64,000 nt of DNA from Biomphalaria glabrata (GCF_947242115.1 NC_074716.1:5558001-5622000); one strand, 5' to 3'; shown: positions 25,371 through 36,687, numbered from the stretch's first letter. The notes: a model not told the origin generated them from the letters alone. Program-made: numbers and translations.

Positions 25371-25636
25371 AACAAAAGATATATAATGAAGCAAGATACA
25401 TTTAATCCGAAATATATTTTTTTTCTAAATATTACTATATTAAACTTCATTTTAAAGAAATTTCAAATTTATTACATAAAGCAGTGGAAATAAATATCTT
25501 TTTAAGTGTATAGCTATCGAAAGAATTAGGTAGTTTAAATATTTTCAATGTATTCATAAATTAAAGATTTTGAACAAAAACCGAAGAGCATGTTATGAAA
25601 AAAAAAAAAGATTTTCAACATTCTGAACTTTGCTTT

Positions 25637-26682
25637 TTATGGAGATAATTCACACAGGAAGTGTATTAACCGATTTTGATCATTACACATTAAGTCTGCC
25701 ATTTTAAAACCAAAAGGCCTGAACAGTATCGCGCAATTTTCACCAGTTCCTTGCAATTCCCCGGTATTCCATAAAGTAAAAGTTACCGGTCGTCTGCTAA
25801 AAGAAAAGAACCAATGGCCTTCCGTGCCTTCGTCTGTCAGCCCTAGAAATACAGAATCGAATTTAATACCCGATCTAAAAGAAGATACTATGGCATCGTA
25901 TTCCTCGCGGGTATCGATTTCTACAACATATCCACCGTAAATGGCGCATGCAATCTCCGCCGAAACAAATCCATAAACGCCGGACCTGGACAGTAGATAC
26001 GTACTTTTTCCATGGGTGAATTTGTTCATGAACATGGCGTCAAGTGATAAGTTCATGAAATGCGTGAACGCATTATTTGAATCTCTTAAAAACTTGACGT
26101 CTTCAGATATGTTCATTATCTTCTGATCGACTTGATTAAAATTGTTTTGCAGAATTTGTTTGTTAAGTAAATTTCTAGTTACAATGTCATCTATTTTCTT
26201 GCTGCATGTTTCATTAAAATTGTTTAATTTGTCTTCCAAATGCCGTATCTGTGTTTGCAAGTTATCGAACATGTTCTTCTGTTTGCGGTGTACATCCGAA
26301 ATACTTGCAACGATTTCTTTAACTTCTGTAAGATTGTTCTGCCTGACAACATTGCCAGCTTTGTTCAATCTCACAGATATGCAGTTGTAAAACCCCGAGG
26401 CTTCTGACGTCGGGGAAGTTATCACAAGGGAAAGATAAGACGAACCGACCGGGTTGATCTTACCCTCCAGCTTCAAGTTTTCATGCATGGGTTGAATGAT
26501 TTGAGCATCAGCGTTTATAACGACTCTAGCCACGCTGATGAAATTTCTTTCTGAGTTATCGGACTTGGACAGTGTAATGGAAATAAGAGTCTCATCGTCA
26601 GAAACATTACATGAGATAGAAAGAGTGTCGGTGAAGCCAACCATCATCTCACTTGGAAGGGCTGTAATTCTGACAGAAGCAT
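25637..26682 (-). CDS. CREP-like protein (IgSF + coiled coil + C-type lectin), final exon, paralogue
   Basis: On the minus strand the acceptor tttgtcttttag is followed by ATGCTTC..., a phase-1 split codon at 26682 exactly like the paralogue at 12565. The ATG at 26647 is internal. There are 347 residues to the stop. Residues 1-106 are an immunoglobulin fold with Cys24 and Cys100 (SGFYNC). Residues 115-200 are coiled coil (NLQTQIRHLEDKLNNF). The lectin domain is residues 215-345, with SAEIACAIYGGYVVEID, FLGL, TLWNTGELQGTGENCAIL and a terminal FLCE. The EPN and WND motifs are not conserved (GELQ, MADLMC), so calcium-dependent sugar binding is doubtful. Several N-glycosylation sites are present. 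A minus-strand AATAAA at 25473-25468 could be the poly(A) signal. It converges on the other lectin gene, 12 kb away. Upstream exons should lie right of 26682, but I could not identify any there. Confidence 0.87.
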
Positions 26683-26739
26683 CTAAAAGACAAAATATAA
26701 AAATACTTTTTTAAAACTTCCCTTGTCGTTATCAAACAA

Positions 26740-26905
26740 AATAATTAACTTCTAGAAATTAATTAACTAATTAGTTAATTTTTTATTGAATTATGTATTG
26801 TCTTCGCCGATGACTTAATCCGAGAATTGGTGTAGGAGAAATAACGTTCAAACTTTGTACCAGACAGACAGACAGACAGACAGACAGAGTGGGTTGATAG
26901 TAGTA
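26740..26905 (-). mobile_element. TCTG-headed dispersed repeat, inverse copy
   Basis: The inverse of the copies at 23575 and 24340: (CAGA)n at 26870-26888 preceded by ggagaaataacgttcaaact and attaattaactaattagtta. It lies in the intron upstream of the second lectin exon, about 60 bp from its acceptor. Confidence 0.6.
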
Positions 26906-27116
26906 GTAGGATAAGTTTCTGTTTCTCTTTGGACATGTATGTTTATTTAAGCTAAAAATGTATCAAAGCAAGACATGTTATTTAAACATTGTAAGACCCC
27001 AGTCTAGAAAGGTAAGGAAACTGTCAAGATGTCATATGATAGACTTGTGTACTATTTTCTCCTAATCATCTGACATGAGGATTCGCAAGGGGGGGGCGTT
27101 TATATAAGTCAAACAC

Positions 27117-28265
27117 TAATAATAATAATAATAATAATAAGACTCGTCTTCGAGTACGAAGATTAACGAGGAATGCAGTATTTCCCGTGGATACGCAGCC
27201 CCAGCCCTACATATTTTGCCACATCTAGAGGATGTCGATTTAGATTTTCTTTTCGCCGTCTAAGTTTGTCCTCGGTAGCTGAATTTTTTTTGGTCTCAAA
27301 TGTGTATCCCGCGGCCTTTGTGAGTGACCTCCAGCTGTCTCGTTCTGAAGCCGCATGCAACCAGCTGCTCTCTTGTATGTCAGTTGAAGCAAGTTTACAC
27401 CTAAGCTGGTCTCTAAAGCGTTTCCGTGGGGCTCCTCAGTTACGTCGACCACCTTTTAGCTCACCAAAAAAAAAAGACGCTTTTGGCATACATTCATCCC
27501 CAATACGGGATACGTGCCCTGCCCAGCGAAAAGGTAGGACCATAAGAAGTCCTTCTATACTGTCCATACCTTTCACTGCCATTAGAGGACATTCGATTGT
27601 GCATATTAGTGTAATTAAAGATGTCGTGTTTCACTTGAGTTTCTGTACTACTTTTTTCCTCGTATGTCTACTTCAAACAGTACAGCACAACAAATATTAA
27701 TATTAATCAATGAAGTCTCCGAGTAGCAGACGTTTAATTTATTATCCATAAAATATAATACACATTAAATTGGTAAATCCAGCCACAAAGAGATACATAT
27801 TATACTGCATAAATCCAATGAAGTATTCTAAGTACGCAACTGATACTAAATCACTGCATCAACTACGTTAGACATCCTTGCAGCTTAAGAACATGGCTAC
27901 TACTGACTGACCACGTGATTAACATCCCACAATTCAAGAGTGGATTCTTGTCTCTCAGGGGAAACACAGTGTTTACTTCGGGCTTCCCGACTAATACAAT
28001 ACAACACAATAACAAACAGTGGAGGTGACAATACCGACGTTCGCAAGGACATCGCTGTTTGTAGTGCTGTCTAGCCACCGTTTATCCATGATGGAGCGCA
28101 AGCATCTTTGGTGAAAGCGTTCAAGTAGTCTGTGTTGCTTTCTGTATAATACCCCTGTCTCAGAGCCATAGAGAAGGGTTGAGAGAACCACTGCCTTTTA
28201 GACATCGATTTGTTTAGGCAGGCGGAGCGATTTTTTCCCGCCAAACTCTCGGCTAAAGGTGCTCA
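27117..28265 (-). mobile_element. LINE 3' part, interrupted by about 420 bp
   Basis: On the minus strand 28265-27985 reads VVLSTLLYGSETGVLYRKQ and RLLERFHQRCLRSIM, the post-RT region of a LINE polymerase. At 27550-27150 the C-terminal tail follows (GRRN, GAPRKRFRDQLRCKL, SERDSWRSLTKAAG). The element ends at a (TTA)n tail (27117-27140). Between the two parts, about 27560-27985, is unrelated sequence that probably inserted later. A second 3'-end copy is at 36062-36220. Several frameshifts and stops separate the readable pieces. Confidence 0.78.
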
Positions 28266-28780
28266 AAACAACAAAAAAAAAAAAAAGAAATGGTCATAAC
28301 AGACCTTCCTATGCTGATGATTGCACCCTGCTAGCTTACAGACACAATATGATGCAATACAATGACAGTGTTTAAATATATTTTTTTTTGCTTTAATTCT
28401 TTTCAACTTGAAACAATAAATATATATTCACAGTAAATAGGATTCAAATACAAGAGACTATAACATTGATGAGGATCACATCAAACTAACCAACTATTTA
28501 CTTCCAACTAGCAACACCTAGATTTCACTCGTTAAGTCCCAACTTTCACTGACGCCAACAGCAACTGACGTCAAGTATCTCCTTTATAATCTCGTTCCCT
28601 AAATCTCTACCTGGCTCCCACGCCCACGCTATCTTCAGCCTTCGCCTTTCTTTTTCCCGCCTTTCTCACCTAGCTCACGGGCATGGACCGTTAGATTGTC
28701 TAAGAGCTGAGCCGAAGGCTCTTCGAGCTCTAGGTTTGACAAAAAAACAACCTGATTGAACAGGGAAAAAAAAAACCTGT
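28266..28780. other. Unassigned stretch
   Basis: AT-rich with poly-A and poly-T runs. No frame, tandem repeat or terminal inverted repeat that I can support. Confidence 0.3.
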
Positions 28781-29572
28781 TTGAACAACCGTTCTGTTTG
28801 GAAGAGATCCGAGTCAATGCCTATGTTAAGCATTGCTATTTCCGATATATCTGGCACTCCGAGCGCATGGGCTAGAAAGCATGACCAAAGGCCAAGTATA
28901 CCAGGAACAGTGAGAGCTCTCTTTCAACTCCGCTCCGTGCAATGGGTCCACTCTCGCGTACCCTTGGACACTCACACGGGGGTTTTGTTTTGCTATTCAT
29001 TTAGCCTAACCACTTCCTCTAATGGTCGTTTCCACCCAAGTGTCACGTCGAAGCAGAATAGCGTACTCGGGCAGACATGGACCTGCACATGGACCTGCAC
29101 TCATGATCGCTTGATCAGGGCCACGTCACACTCTTGCGTCTAACCTTGACCCTGTGTCACGCCTACACGTTGAAGCGTGACATGGAATATTGTATGAAAA
29201 TGAGGCGGCGCCCTGACCGCACTTCCCCGTGGTGGAGGCTGTCCAGGCCTGAGCAAGCTATTATAGCACAGTGCATGACAGGCCACTGTCCTGTTGGCTC
29301 ATATTTCTCGCGGCTATGACCAAATTTCGATTCACGGTGCCCTCGCTGCGGGGAAGAAGAGGAAACCGTGCCTCATATTCTGTTTGACTGCCCCAGACTT
29401 GCTGATCTCCGTCTCGACAGGTCTGGGAAACCCAAAATTCTCGACCTGTATGGCGACATTCATGCACTACGCAAGACAGCAGGGTTTCTGTCCAGGGCTT
29501 TTGCAAGAGAGGATTTGAGCCTCTCAAGCCCTCACTCTAATGAAGTTTGATGATGATGATGATGATGATGAA
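28781..29572 (+). mobile_element. LINE C-terminal end with zinc knuckle and (GAT)n tail
   Basis: The frames read PDRTSPWWRLSRPEQAIIAQ, then CPRCGEEEETVPHILFDCP (a C-x2-C-x8-H-x4-C knuckle), then RTAGFLSRAFARED-like sequence. This is the usual C-terminus of I/R1/jockey-like LINE polymerases. The copy ends in a (GAT)n tail at 29549-29572. The 5' limit is uncertain; 28860-29160 may be older parts of the same copy. One frame change lies before the knuckle. Confidence 0.75.
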
Positions 29573-30274
29573 AATGAGGCTTGATAGTTGACAAGACAAA
29601 AGATTTTACACTATTTTTAACGTATTATCATATTTTTTTGGCAGAGCTTAAAAGTTTTGTACCACAAATAAACTTTATTGCTTAGATCTTATTAACTTAC
29701 CCTAAAGAAAGATAATATATTTAAATTTCGAAAGTATTTGAAAAAAAAAATCTTTGTAGGCCTACTATAATTCTTGCCCATTAGGGCACGTTCGGGTATT
29801 GATGAACACCAAAAAATCACGATTATTGGACCCTCCCACTTCCCTCCCTTTATAACAAATCGTAACTAAATGACCTAGACCCCCCCCACACACACACACA
29901 CACACTTTTTCCATATAGTGTCAAAACAAAGAAATTCGTATTTTGCAACTTATTTATTTATTAATTATCATTTTCAAAAATAACATTTTTTCATCATGTT
30001 ATCGAAAGAAATGATTGGAAAAGTATCAACTTCTATCGACGTTTCTGTGACGTATTCGTTGTTTTTTTTCGACTATACCATTCATATACATCAGGAGGTC
30101 GACTGAAAACTTTTTTGTGTTAAAAAAAAATGCACGGGGTTCTTTTTTTCCATTAATATTTTTTAAAACCCGTGGTAATGGAAAATTAGACCTGCGAAAG
30201 GGACCAATGAACCTGTTGATAATATTAATTTAAATTTATGAATCGCGTTAACAAAAATAATGTGAACTCAAGGC
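29573..30274. other. Non-genic stretch
   Basis: AT-rich, with a CA run at 29888-29905. Nothing supportable as a gene. Confidence 0.4.
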
Positions 30275-30460
30275 CAGGGGCGTAGATAGGAATTTTCCAT
30301 CGTTTGGGTTGACCTTGTTGGGGGGGGGGGCCTGCATTTTGCTTAATATTTAATTTTTAATGTAAAAGACACTCATTTGGTGGCCCCCCTCAAGTGGGGG
30401 CCCGGGGGGGATTTTCAAATTCTCCCCCCCCCTTTTCCACCCACCCTAGCTACGCCACTG
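30275..30460. mobile_element. hAT-type MITE, 186 bp, perfect target duplication
   Basis: Ends CAGGGGCGTAGATAGG and CCCTAGCTACGCCACTG (inverted), flanked on both sides by CTCAAGGC (30267-30274 and 30461-30468), an exact 8-bp duplication. The interior is G- and C-run rich (ggggggggg, cccccctcaagtggggg). It is the same family as 14990-15128. Confidence 0.92.
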
Positions 30461-30468
30461 CTCAAGGC

Positions 30469-31560
30469 TATTTGAAAACATATCATTATTAAGCATTAAA
30501 ACACGAGAGTTGAAATGATCAACTGATCTAGAAAAGTTTTGTTATTCTATTTGAAGAATTTTTTTTTTAAAGTTTTGTGACGTAACAAATCTCCCAACAA
30601 CCAACCCCCCCCCCGTACCCCCTTCCCACTTTATTGCAAATCGTAAGAAGAAAGTTTTACACCCTTCCCTCCTCTATAGCCGTGAGGTAATATCCGAACT
30701 CTTTTCGTTATTTAAGAGTTTATTTTTAAGCAACAAAATAATGAAGAAAAAAAAATAAACAAAGAAATTGGAAACAAAATAAAATAAATAAAATTTTCGA
30801 CCTAAAAAATAAAGATCTACAAACCTGCTTTGTTTCCCAATAAAATGAAAATAAAGCAAACTAGCCTATATATCTTGCTCCTCAGTGACTCCATGTTTAT
30901 TTAGAACCCAAGGCTTCCAAAAAGCAAGATTAAATTCAAACATGAAGGTTGTATTGATGGCTTAATAACTAACTACGTAGGATGGTATCATGACAGATTG
31001 GCTACAGATAGGCTTTAAAGTATAATTATGTTTCACGTGTATTGCTGAAAACAACATTGCATCAATTAGTCACTAGATATATTGGTACCTGTTTACTAAA
31101 TAACAGGTGCATGACATATTGCAGTTCAATTACTGTATGTAGGCCTCACATAATATCTGTATGTACCCTGTAAGATCACAATATGTGTCCTTGTTTTCGG
31201 AATTTTGGGTTCAGCTTTTGTTTTAAAAGTATTTGAATAAAAACAGGTGAAATTTATTTTAAATTTATTTTATACACATAGCTTATATTGGGTGAAATTG
31301 CATTTATCGAATCAATCATATAATAATTTTTATAACAATAATAATTAGATCGTTACCCACAGGATTAGAACCGCTAAATTTGTCGATGAGAATAAATCAA
31401 TTTTGATATTTTACGAATACTAGCATACATTCAGATATTAAAATTGTAGTCAACAAAAAAAGGTTCAGTGTAATAACAAGATATACTCTGTCATTGTATA
31501 AAAAAAAATAAGTCAGTAATTCAAATCTTTTCATTTCTGATGACATACGCTATAAATATA
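30469..31560. other. Non-genic stretch
   Basis: AT-rich, no supportable gene. The minus frame 30674-30859 is low-complexity Phe/Leu sequence and not a credible protein. Confidence 0.4.
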
Positions 31561-31561
31561 A

Positions 31562-31657
31562 TTTACTTCCTAGTCCGATCCTCCCACGGCAGATGGTAGC
31601 GAACAGGGTTTGAGCCCGGGACTATCGATAAGCAAACCGCACCACCAGGCAGCCATT
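31562..31657 (-). mobile_element. tRNA-derived SINE, family B, head fragment
   Basis: Minus-strand tggctgcctggtggtgcgg and the B-box region gggctcaaaccctgttcgc match the two longer copies at 19090 and 20385. Only the head about 95 bp are present. Confidence 0.65.
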
Positions 31658-32410
31658 CTTCACTTTCGCCTAAAGCTTAGTCTGTCGAACAGTTGGGGCA
31701 CCATTAAGAAGTGTTGACAATCTTTCTCCATTTTTGTCAGTATTTTGCCTGGGATAAAATTTCTCTCAAAGACAAGCCTGTTCATTTTTTTTTTGTGATG
31801 TCTTCCCATCGCTTTCTGCCTCTTCTTCTTTATCCCGGTACTGTTCATTGACGGAAGGTCTTTGCTAACCCTGAAAACCATGTGATATGGCGATAGAGTC
31901 GAAATTTGCGTTTTTGACAGCATTTACCAAGAGTTGCGATGACATTGAGGCCAATGCTAGGAAAGCGCTAACTGGACGTCCTCGTATAACTTGGCGCCAC
32001 ACTTTCAAGGAGGACCTCAGAACAAATGGACACCAGGTGGGAGGAGGCTTCAGACATTACCAGTGACAGATCTTTGTGGAGACAGCTTGTCGCCCAATGC
32101 GCTGAACGGCGCGGGAGGACCCAAGTCTAAGTAAGTCATAGGGTCCAATCCTGTCTCTAATTTCCTTTGTGATGCGGTCTTTGTAAGTGATACCTAGGAT
32201 ATTTCTGTAGCATCTCATTTCCATTGCTAGAATCCTCGACTCTAGTTCAGCATTTAGCGTCCAAGATTAGCAAGCATATAAGAAACTGGCCAGAACAAGG
32301 GAGTGAATCAGTTTAGTGCCGAAAGCTATAGCTTTATCTTTCCAAGTTGTTTTGAGTTTTGCAAGTAATGCTGTGGACTGTGCAATTCTGGTCAGTATTC
32401 AGGTTTGAAT
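31658..32410 (-). mobile_element. LINE polymerase C-terminal relic with a nested LINE fragment
   Basis: On the minus strand 32410-32150 reads AIAFGTKLIHSLVLASF, YACQSWTLNAELESRILAME and MRCYRNILGITYKDRIT, the post-RT part of a LINE. 31925-31660 is its tail (KKRQKAMGRHHKKKMNRLVF and so on, equivalent to the GKRRRGRQ...KRWEDN tail of this lineage). The two minus-strand parts are separated by 31930-32140, which is a plus-strand piece of another LINE lineage. Similar tails are at 36225-36475 (+), 49690-50100 (-) and 62920-63125 (+). Confidence 0.72.
31930..32142 (+). mobile_element. RTE-like LINE C-terminal fragment, nested
   Basis: Reads PRVAMTLRPMLGKR, then GRPRITWRHTFKEDLRTN, then a shifted frame with the equivalent of SDRSLWRQLVAQCAERRG. 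It is the same sequence as the better preserved copy at 48100-48410. At least one frameshift is present. It sits inside the minus-strand LINE relic. Confidence 0.78.
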
Positions 32411-32546
32411 CCTAGATTCTACATCTACACAAACAATAGAATGTATTAAATGAATATCAAACACTTATTTCTTTTTAAGAAAAATAGCAATTCATGTCTA
32501 CATTAAATATATGTTAGAGAGCTTGACAATTTTTCTGGACAATTCA

Positions 32547-33599
32547 TCATTCCTTTGCAACTGTTATTTTGGACGAAAGCTTACATCTCTTCGCGAAACC
32601 AAACAGGACAATGATAAAGTGTGATCGAAACTTGCTGCTCATGCATATGAAAATAATGAAATTGGTGGTTGGGTTGATAAGATAGATGACATAAGTCAGT
32701 CTTCTAAACAGTGGGAAAATGTAGATGAAGAATTCTAAATCACTATTCACTATAATACCCTCGAGAGTGGCGTTCGTTGAGTAGGCTAAGAAAGTTATAG
32801 AGCACATGGTCAGTAACATTTTAACTATTCTACTTTGGTTCATGTTGCGTCTTCTAGAATCGTTAGCCGTAAAATTCTGAAATTTTCTCCAGACAATTCT
32901 AACAATGATAACTATCGTACTCACAACTATTGTCGTAAGGCAAGTAATTATAATGATATTACTAAACACGGAGACCAAATATGTTTCAAAGATTTCTTTG
33001 TGAGAGATAAAATAGACAGATTCTATGTATACAACAATCGTATTGTTAAACTCGTTTGAGTAGTTCAGTTCTATTGTATAACGTAAATAAAAAGGGATGG
33101 CCATGATAAAAATTACAAGGTATATAATCACAATGAAACATTTCACTCTGAAAGATGAAAAAATACGAGAGACCTGAAAAGGAAAACAAACAGCGGTCAG
33201 TCTTTCAATGGCGATAGACGTGGTCAAAATCAAGCCGTGGATAATTAAGATATTTTCGACTATAAAAGAGAAGAAGTACACTGTGTTTTGAAAAGACTTC
33301 AGAAAGCCTGACTTTATGTCCAGGGCGACGTCACCTAAAAGTGTTGACCCATACATGTTGAAGGTCAGCAAGCAGACGAGAAGGTCATTGCAGCATAGCG
33401 TCATGAGGAGCAAGTTGGACGTCGCGGCTAAGTTGTGACGTCTGAGTACAGCGATGCTTATACTGTTGCCCACGATGCCGAAGACGCTGATGAAGATCAT
33501 GCTGCCACTGTATATACTGACAGGAACGTAAATAGATGTAAAAGAGGTGAGTAGAGAGGTCACGTTCTCCTTAGCCAGTGTCACTGAAACATTCGCCAT
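32547..33599 (-). CDS. Class A (rhodopsin-like) G-protein-coupled receptor, orphan
   Basis: Intronless, 350 residues, seven membrane segments. The N-terminus has glycosylation sites (NVS, NVT). TM1 has GIVGN. TM2 has CCNDLL, with the conserved Asp. The end of TM3 has IAIERLTAVCFPF, an ERL in place of DRY. TM5 is long and hydrophobic (IIIITCLTTIVVSTIVIIV). TM6 begins at RIVKMLLTMCSITFLAYST. TM7 ends NPTTNFIIF, an NPxxF variant of NPxxY. The C-tail is short with a basic/Cys region (FAKRCKLSS). I found no obvious palmitoylation or PDZ ending. Single-exon receptors of this style occur in large lineage-specific gastropod chemoreceptor and peptide-receptor sets, so sensory or neuropeptide roles are both possible and the ligand cannot be read from the sequence. 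The frame is whole, with no sign of decay. The start at 33599 gives the expected N-terminal length. Confidence 0.9.
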   Translation of the reverse strand: MANVSVTLAKENVTSLLTSFTSIYVPVSIYSGSMIFISVFGIVGNSISIAVLRRHNLAATSNLLLMTLCCNDLLVCLLTFNMYGSTLLGDVALDIKSGFLKSFQNTVYFFSFIVENILIIHGLILTTSIAIERLTAVCFPFQVSRIFSSFRVKCFIVIIYLVIFIMAIPFYLRYTIELNYSNEFNNTIVVYIESVYFISHKEIFETYLVSVFSNIIIITCLTTIVVSTIVIIVRIVWRKFQNFTANDSRRRNMNQSRIVKMLLTMCSITFLAYSTNATLEGIIVNSDLEFFIYIFPLFRRLTYVIYLINPTTNFIIFICMSSKFRSHFIIVLFGFAKRCKLSSKITVAKE

Positions 33600-33779
33600 G
33601 TTGTTCTAAATACAATGTCACATCCTCCTCGAGATTTCAATTCCATTCATCCATTCCTCGTTGAAGCCAAATCTAAAATTATTTGTATGTCCTTATTCTA
33701 GATCTACATCTGCAACGAAAAAAAAACATAATTATCAGTTTGATTAATTAATTTGTTTGATATCAAAATACTTAATGAG

Positions 33780-33945
33780 GGTTGTGGGTGTATATATGGA
33801 TTTACTCCCTTTATTACGTTTGTTCCCCACTTGCCATTCTCGGGTCAATTGAAATTTCTCATTTATTTTTTATAGTCGATGACAATACACGAATCAGTCC
33901 AAAAACTAACCAATTAGTTAATCAATTAATTCTAATTAATAAAAT
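33780..33945 (+). mobile_element. TCTG-headed dispersed repeat, diverged copy
   Basis: Shares attctcgggtcaattgaaat, tcgatgacaatac and aaccaattagttaatcaat with the other family members. The head repeat is lost. It lies upstream of the GPCR start. Confidence 0.5.
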
Positions 33946-34116
33946 ATGTTTTAAAGTGCAGAAAGGCAGCTATACCCTGCCATTTTTAGATAAGTGGCAG
34001 TAATTAGCTGTTCTTTTTATTAGATAAACTTTGTTTTAATAAAGTGACTTTTTTTTCTATTCCTTGTTTGAATTACAAGTTTATTGTATTTCAACTCTAG
34101 TTAAGTTCGTCTATAG

Positions 34117-34315
34117 CAGCGGTTCTCAACCTTTTAAGCTCGGCGACCCCTTTTTACAATCACCCACTCTGACGCGACCCCCCTCCGCCACATACACATA
34201 CAGCAATAGAAGAATAGACAATAACAATCCATATTTTCGATGCCCTTAGGCGATCCCTGGCAAATCGTTAATCGACCCCCCGAGGGGGTCGCGACCCACA
34301 GGTTGAGAAGCAGTA
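34117..34315. mobile_element. hAT-type MITE, 199 bp
   Basis: The left end CAGCGGTTCTCAACCTTTT pairs with the right end aggttgagaagcagta (several mismatches at the tip). The flanks GTCTATAG (34109-34116) and GTCTATGG (34316-34323) form an 8-bp duplication with one difference. Ends of the CAGTGGTTCTCAACC type, with an interior rich in gacccc/ggggtcgcgaccc, are typical of hAT elements in many animals. Confidence 0.85.
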
Positions 34316-34323
34316 GTCTATGG

Positions 34324-34955
34324 TGTGATAACAATTTGGTGGTAATTTTGTTTACAAAAAAGGTTATTCAAGTTATTTTTCAAGTTTTTTAAATTTAAAT
34401 AAAATACGCTTACAACGGTATAGTTATCTAACAGCAGTTTGGTGCCTTTATTCAACGACCTTCAACAACACTAAAATAATTTTTAAAAAATTCATTTTTT
34501 TATTACGTAATTTTTTTTAAATTAACGTTGAAAATGGACCAACTAACAACAACCATCAAGCTTTTCTGGTATGTTGAAGCTGCTGCTTCCCTTACATGAT
34601 TGATTTTTGTCTCTACAAACCAAGCTTTCATTGTCAGCCTTTACACTCAAAGATACAAGTACAATTCTGAAATATCAAAATCTTTTGAGCCTTGACAATT
34701 CAATAACTCCTTGTTTTTGTATTGCGTCCCTTTGATCTTTTAGTATTATCTGTAAACATCTAGATATCATACGTCTTGAAACTGTAGTCATTAAAAAATT
34801 GACAAAATCACAAGCATGCTTTCCTTTATCCATTTAAATATTATAGACAGTGGCATTAAAAAAACAACAACATCCCTCTCAATGTAGATAGTATTCATTT
34901 ATTATTATACGCATATGTGCCTCAGATATATAGATTTTAGAATACTAGAAGGAAC
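34324..34955. other. Non-genic AT-rich stretch
   Basis: Nothing supportable. Confidence 0.4.
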
Positions 34956-34959
34956 ATTT

Positions 34960-35130
34960 ATAATTGTATATGCTAAATTCTACGGCTACTAGGATATGGA
35001 ACGGATTGCTAGAGTTAGAATAACTGAAGACTTACTAGAGCATTAGATTTTATTTAACGCGTAGACCTACGGTAGTTAATAAGTCATTAGAAATCTTATC
35101 TTATCTTATGAAATACAGACTTGGGCACGT
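34960..35130 (+). mobile_element. LINE 3' end relic
   Basis: ATARIWNGL-like residues at 34980-35010 correspond to the C-terminal FPxAxRxWNxLP motif of jockey/CR1-like LINEs. The fragment ends in atcttatcttatcttatgaa (35096-35115), the tail seen at 38900-38950, 48583-48650 and, in inverse, 51460-51530. Confidence 0.55.
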
Positions 35131-36060
35131 GTAAGGATGTAATGATCTCTAAGTAACCTCTGTAATTTATAAGGTAGACAAGTAAAAAATTAATCCTAAT
35201 TGTAATTTTTTTATGAAATAAGTATTATAATTCTTTTTACTGTAAGTATAACAATTATTTAATTGATAGAAATGATGTAATTATCTTCTGTCAATTTCAA
35301 TGTTGAGGTGAATTGTTCTTCATCATAATACTTCTACTGCCTCCGAGCTGAGACATTAGTCTGTGGTGGTTCGATCCCGGAAGTTAGGTGCTAATTATGA
35401 TCTTCTTATCTCAGTACTGGAAGAAATTGACACTCAGAAACTTTCAAAGGTAAATTGTTTTTCTGAAAGTGTTTTTCTGAACGTATTGCTTACTTGTGTC
35501 GGTTACAGCGCAATGGCATTTATTTTTTTTTTAAAGATATTATCTGGCAATATCTCCATTTTTCATTTTGAATACTCCCATCTTAGGACGTAGGGGTGTT
35601 GTAACAGTTCGCCTAACTACATCCCTCCACTTTTCCAGGTCAATATTTCTTACATTAAACAAACTATAGATAAATGTATTGTTATGTTTATTGATTACGG
35701 TCAAGAGAGACAACTTATTTTAGTACTTATTGAAATAAGCAGTAACTGGCAAATCACTCTATAGTCTATATGTATTGTTATAACTCTGCTCCTACGCCGA
35801 CACATATGGTGCGTACCAGAGCGTCGAAACACACAAGGTATGAACAGATCTAGATGGATGTTGACATTGTAGAGGACAACGGAGTTCAACTGAAGTCAAG
35901 TAGTTTGAGAAGAACCAAAGCTAAAGGCAGGCCATATTATTATGTGTTTATGATTTTCTTTAATTTAACATCTTTCCTCGTTGAGTTACGTTCCTAAAAG
36001 CTATTTCAATGTGTTACTTATATAATTGGATTTAGACAAACATTTTGGTTATTAAAACAG
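35131..36060. other. Non-genic stretch
   Basis: No gene. Short frames at 35363-35593 and 35701-35889 have no domain or splice support. Confidence 0.4.
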
Positions 36061-36061
36061 C

Positions 36062-36220
36062 ATAAAAGCTATAATAATAAGGCGTTTCTTCGAGACCGAA
36101 GATTAATGCAGTATTTCCCGTGGCTACGCAGCCCCAGCTGCGACCTACATATTTTGCTATATTCAGCGCAGACATAACCATTTAGGTGGTTGATTTGTAT
36201 TTTCTTTTTGCCGTATTAGA
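36062..36220 (-). mobile_element. LINE 3' terminal fragment
   Basis: Closely matches the 3' end of the LINE at 27117-27250: aataataaggcg, cgagaccgaagattaatgca and tatttcccgtggctacgcag. Only the last about 150 bp are present. Confidence 0.7.
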
Positions 36221-36224
36221 AACA

Positions 36225-36475
36225 GGATCACACGAGCTGTACAGCCCCACTAAGACCTGCAAGGTCCTCGGGTCTCATAAAGACCTTCCTACATAGAACA
36301 CTAGCAGGAAAAAGACGAAGAGGCAGATAGAGAAAGTGATGGGAAGACAACATAAAAAATGGACGGGCCTGACATTGAAAGAGATTCCATTTAAGGCTGA
36401 AGAAAGAGAGCAAATGGAGAGAGAGGGTCGACATGTGTGATGCCCCCAACGGTTCCTCAGACTAAAGGATAGGTG
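36225..36475 (+). mobile_element. LINE polymerase C-terminal tail
   Basis: A plus frame equivalent to GKRRRGR-QIEKVMGRQHKKWT, followed by the terminal RQRFLRLKDR-like residues. It is the same tail as at 31660-31925, in opposite orientation. Confidence 0.6.
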
Positions 36476-36687
36476 AAGGTAATTACTCCACACAGATATC
36501 CAATTCTGTCGTCAATCAGTGAGGTTTGGAATACAATAGAGGAAATGTTCAAATGTTTACAGCTCATAAACTTCATTTTTTTAAGTTGAGAACTTTGGGT
36601 ATAGATTGAAAACAAATACTTTAAAATATTACAAATGGCTTAGGATAGGGAACTGTGGAACAATGTGGAAGAGAGCTATTTATCCAT

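Noticed and set aside
24627-25493. Octapeptide-repeat protein of about 260 residues
   Set aside because: Three frames on both strands are open over the same 24-bp array; no start context, splice signals or non-repeat domain.
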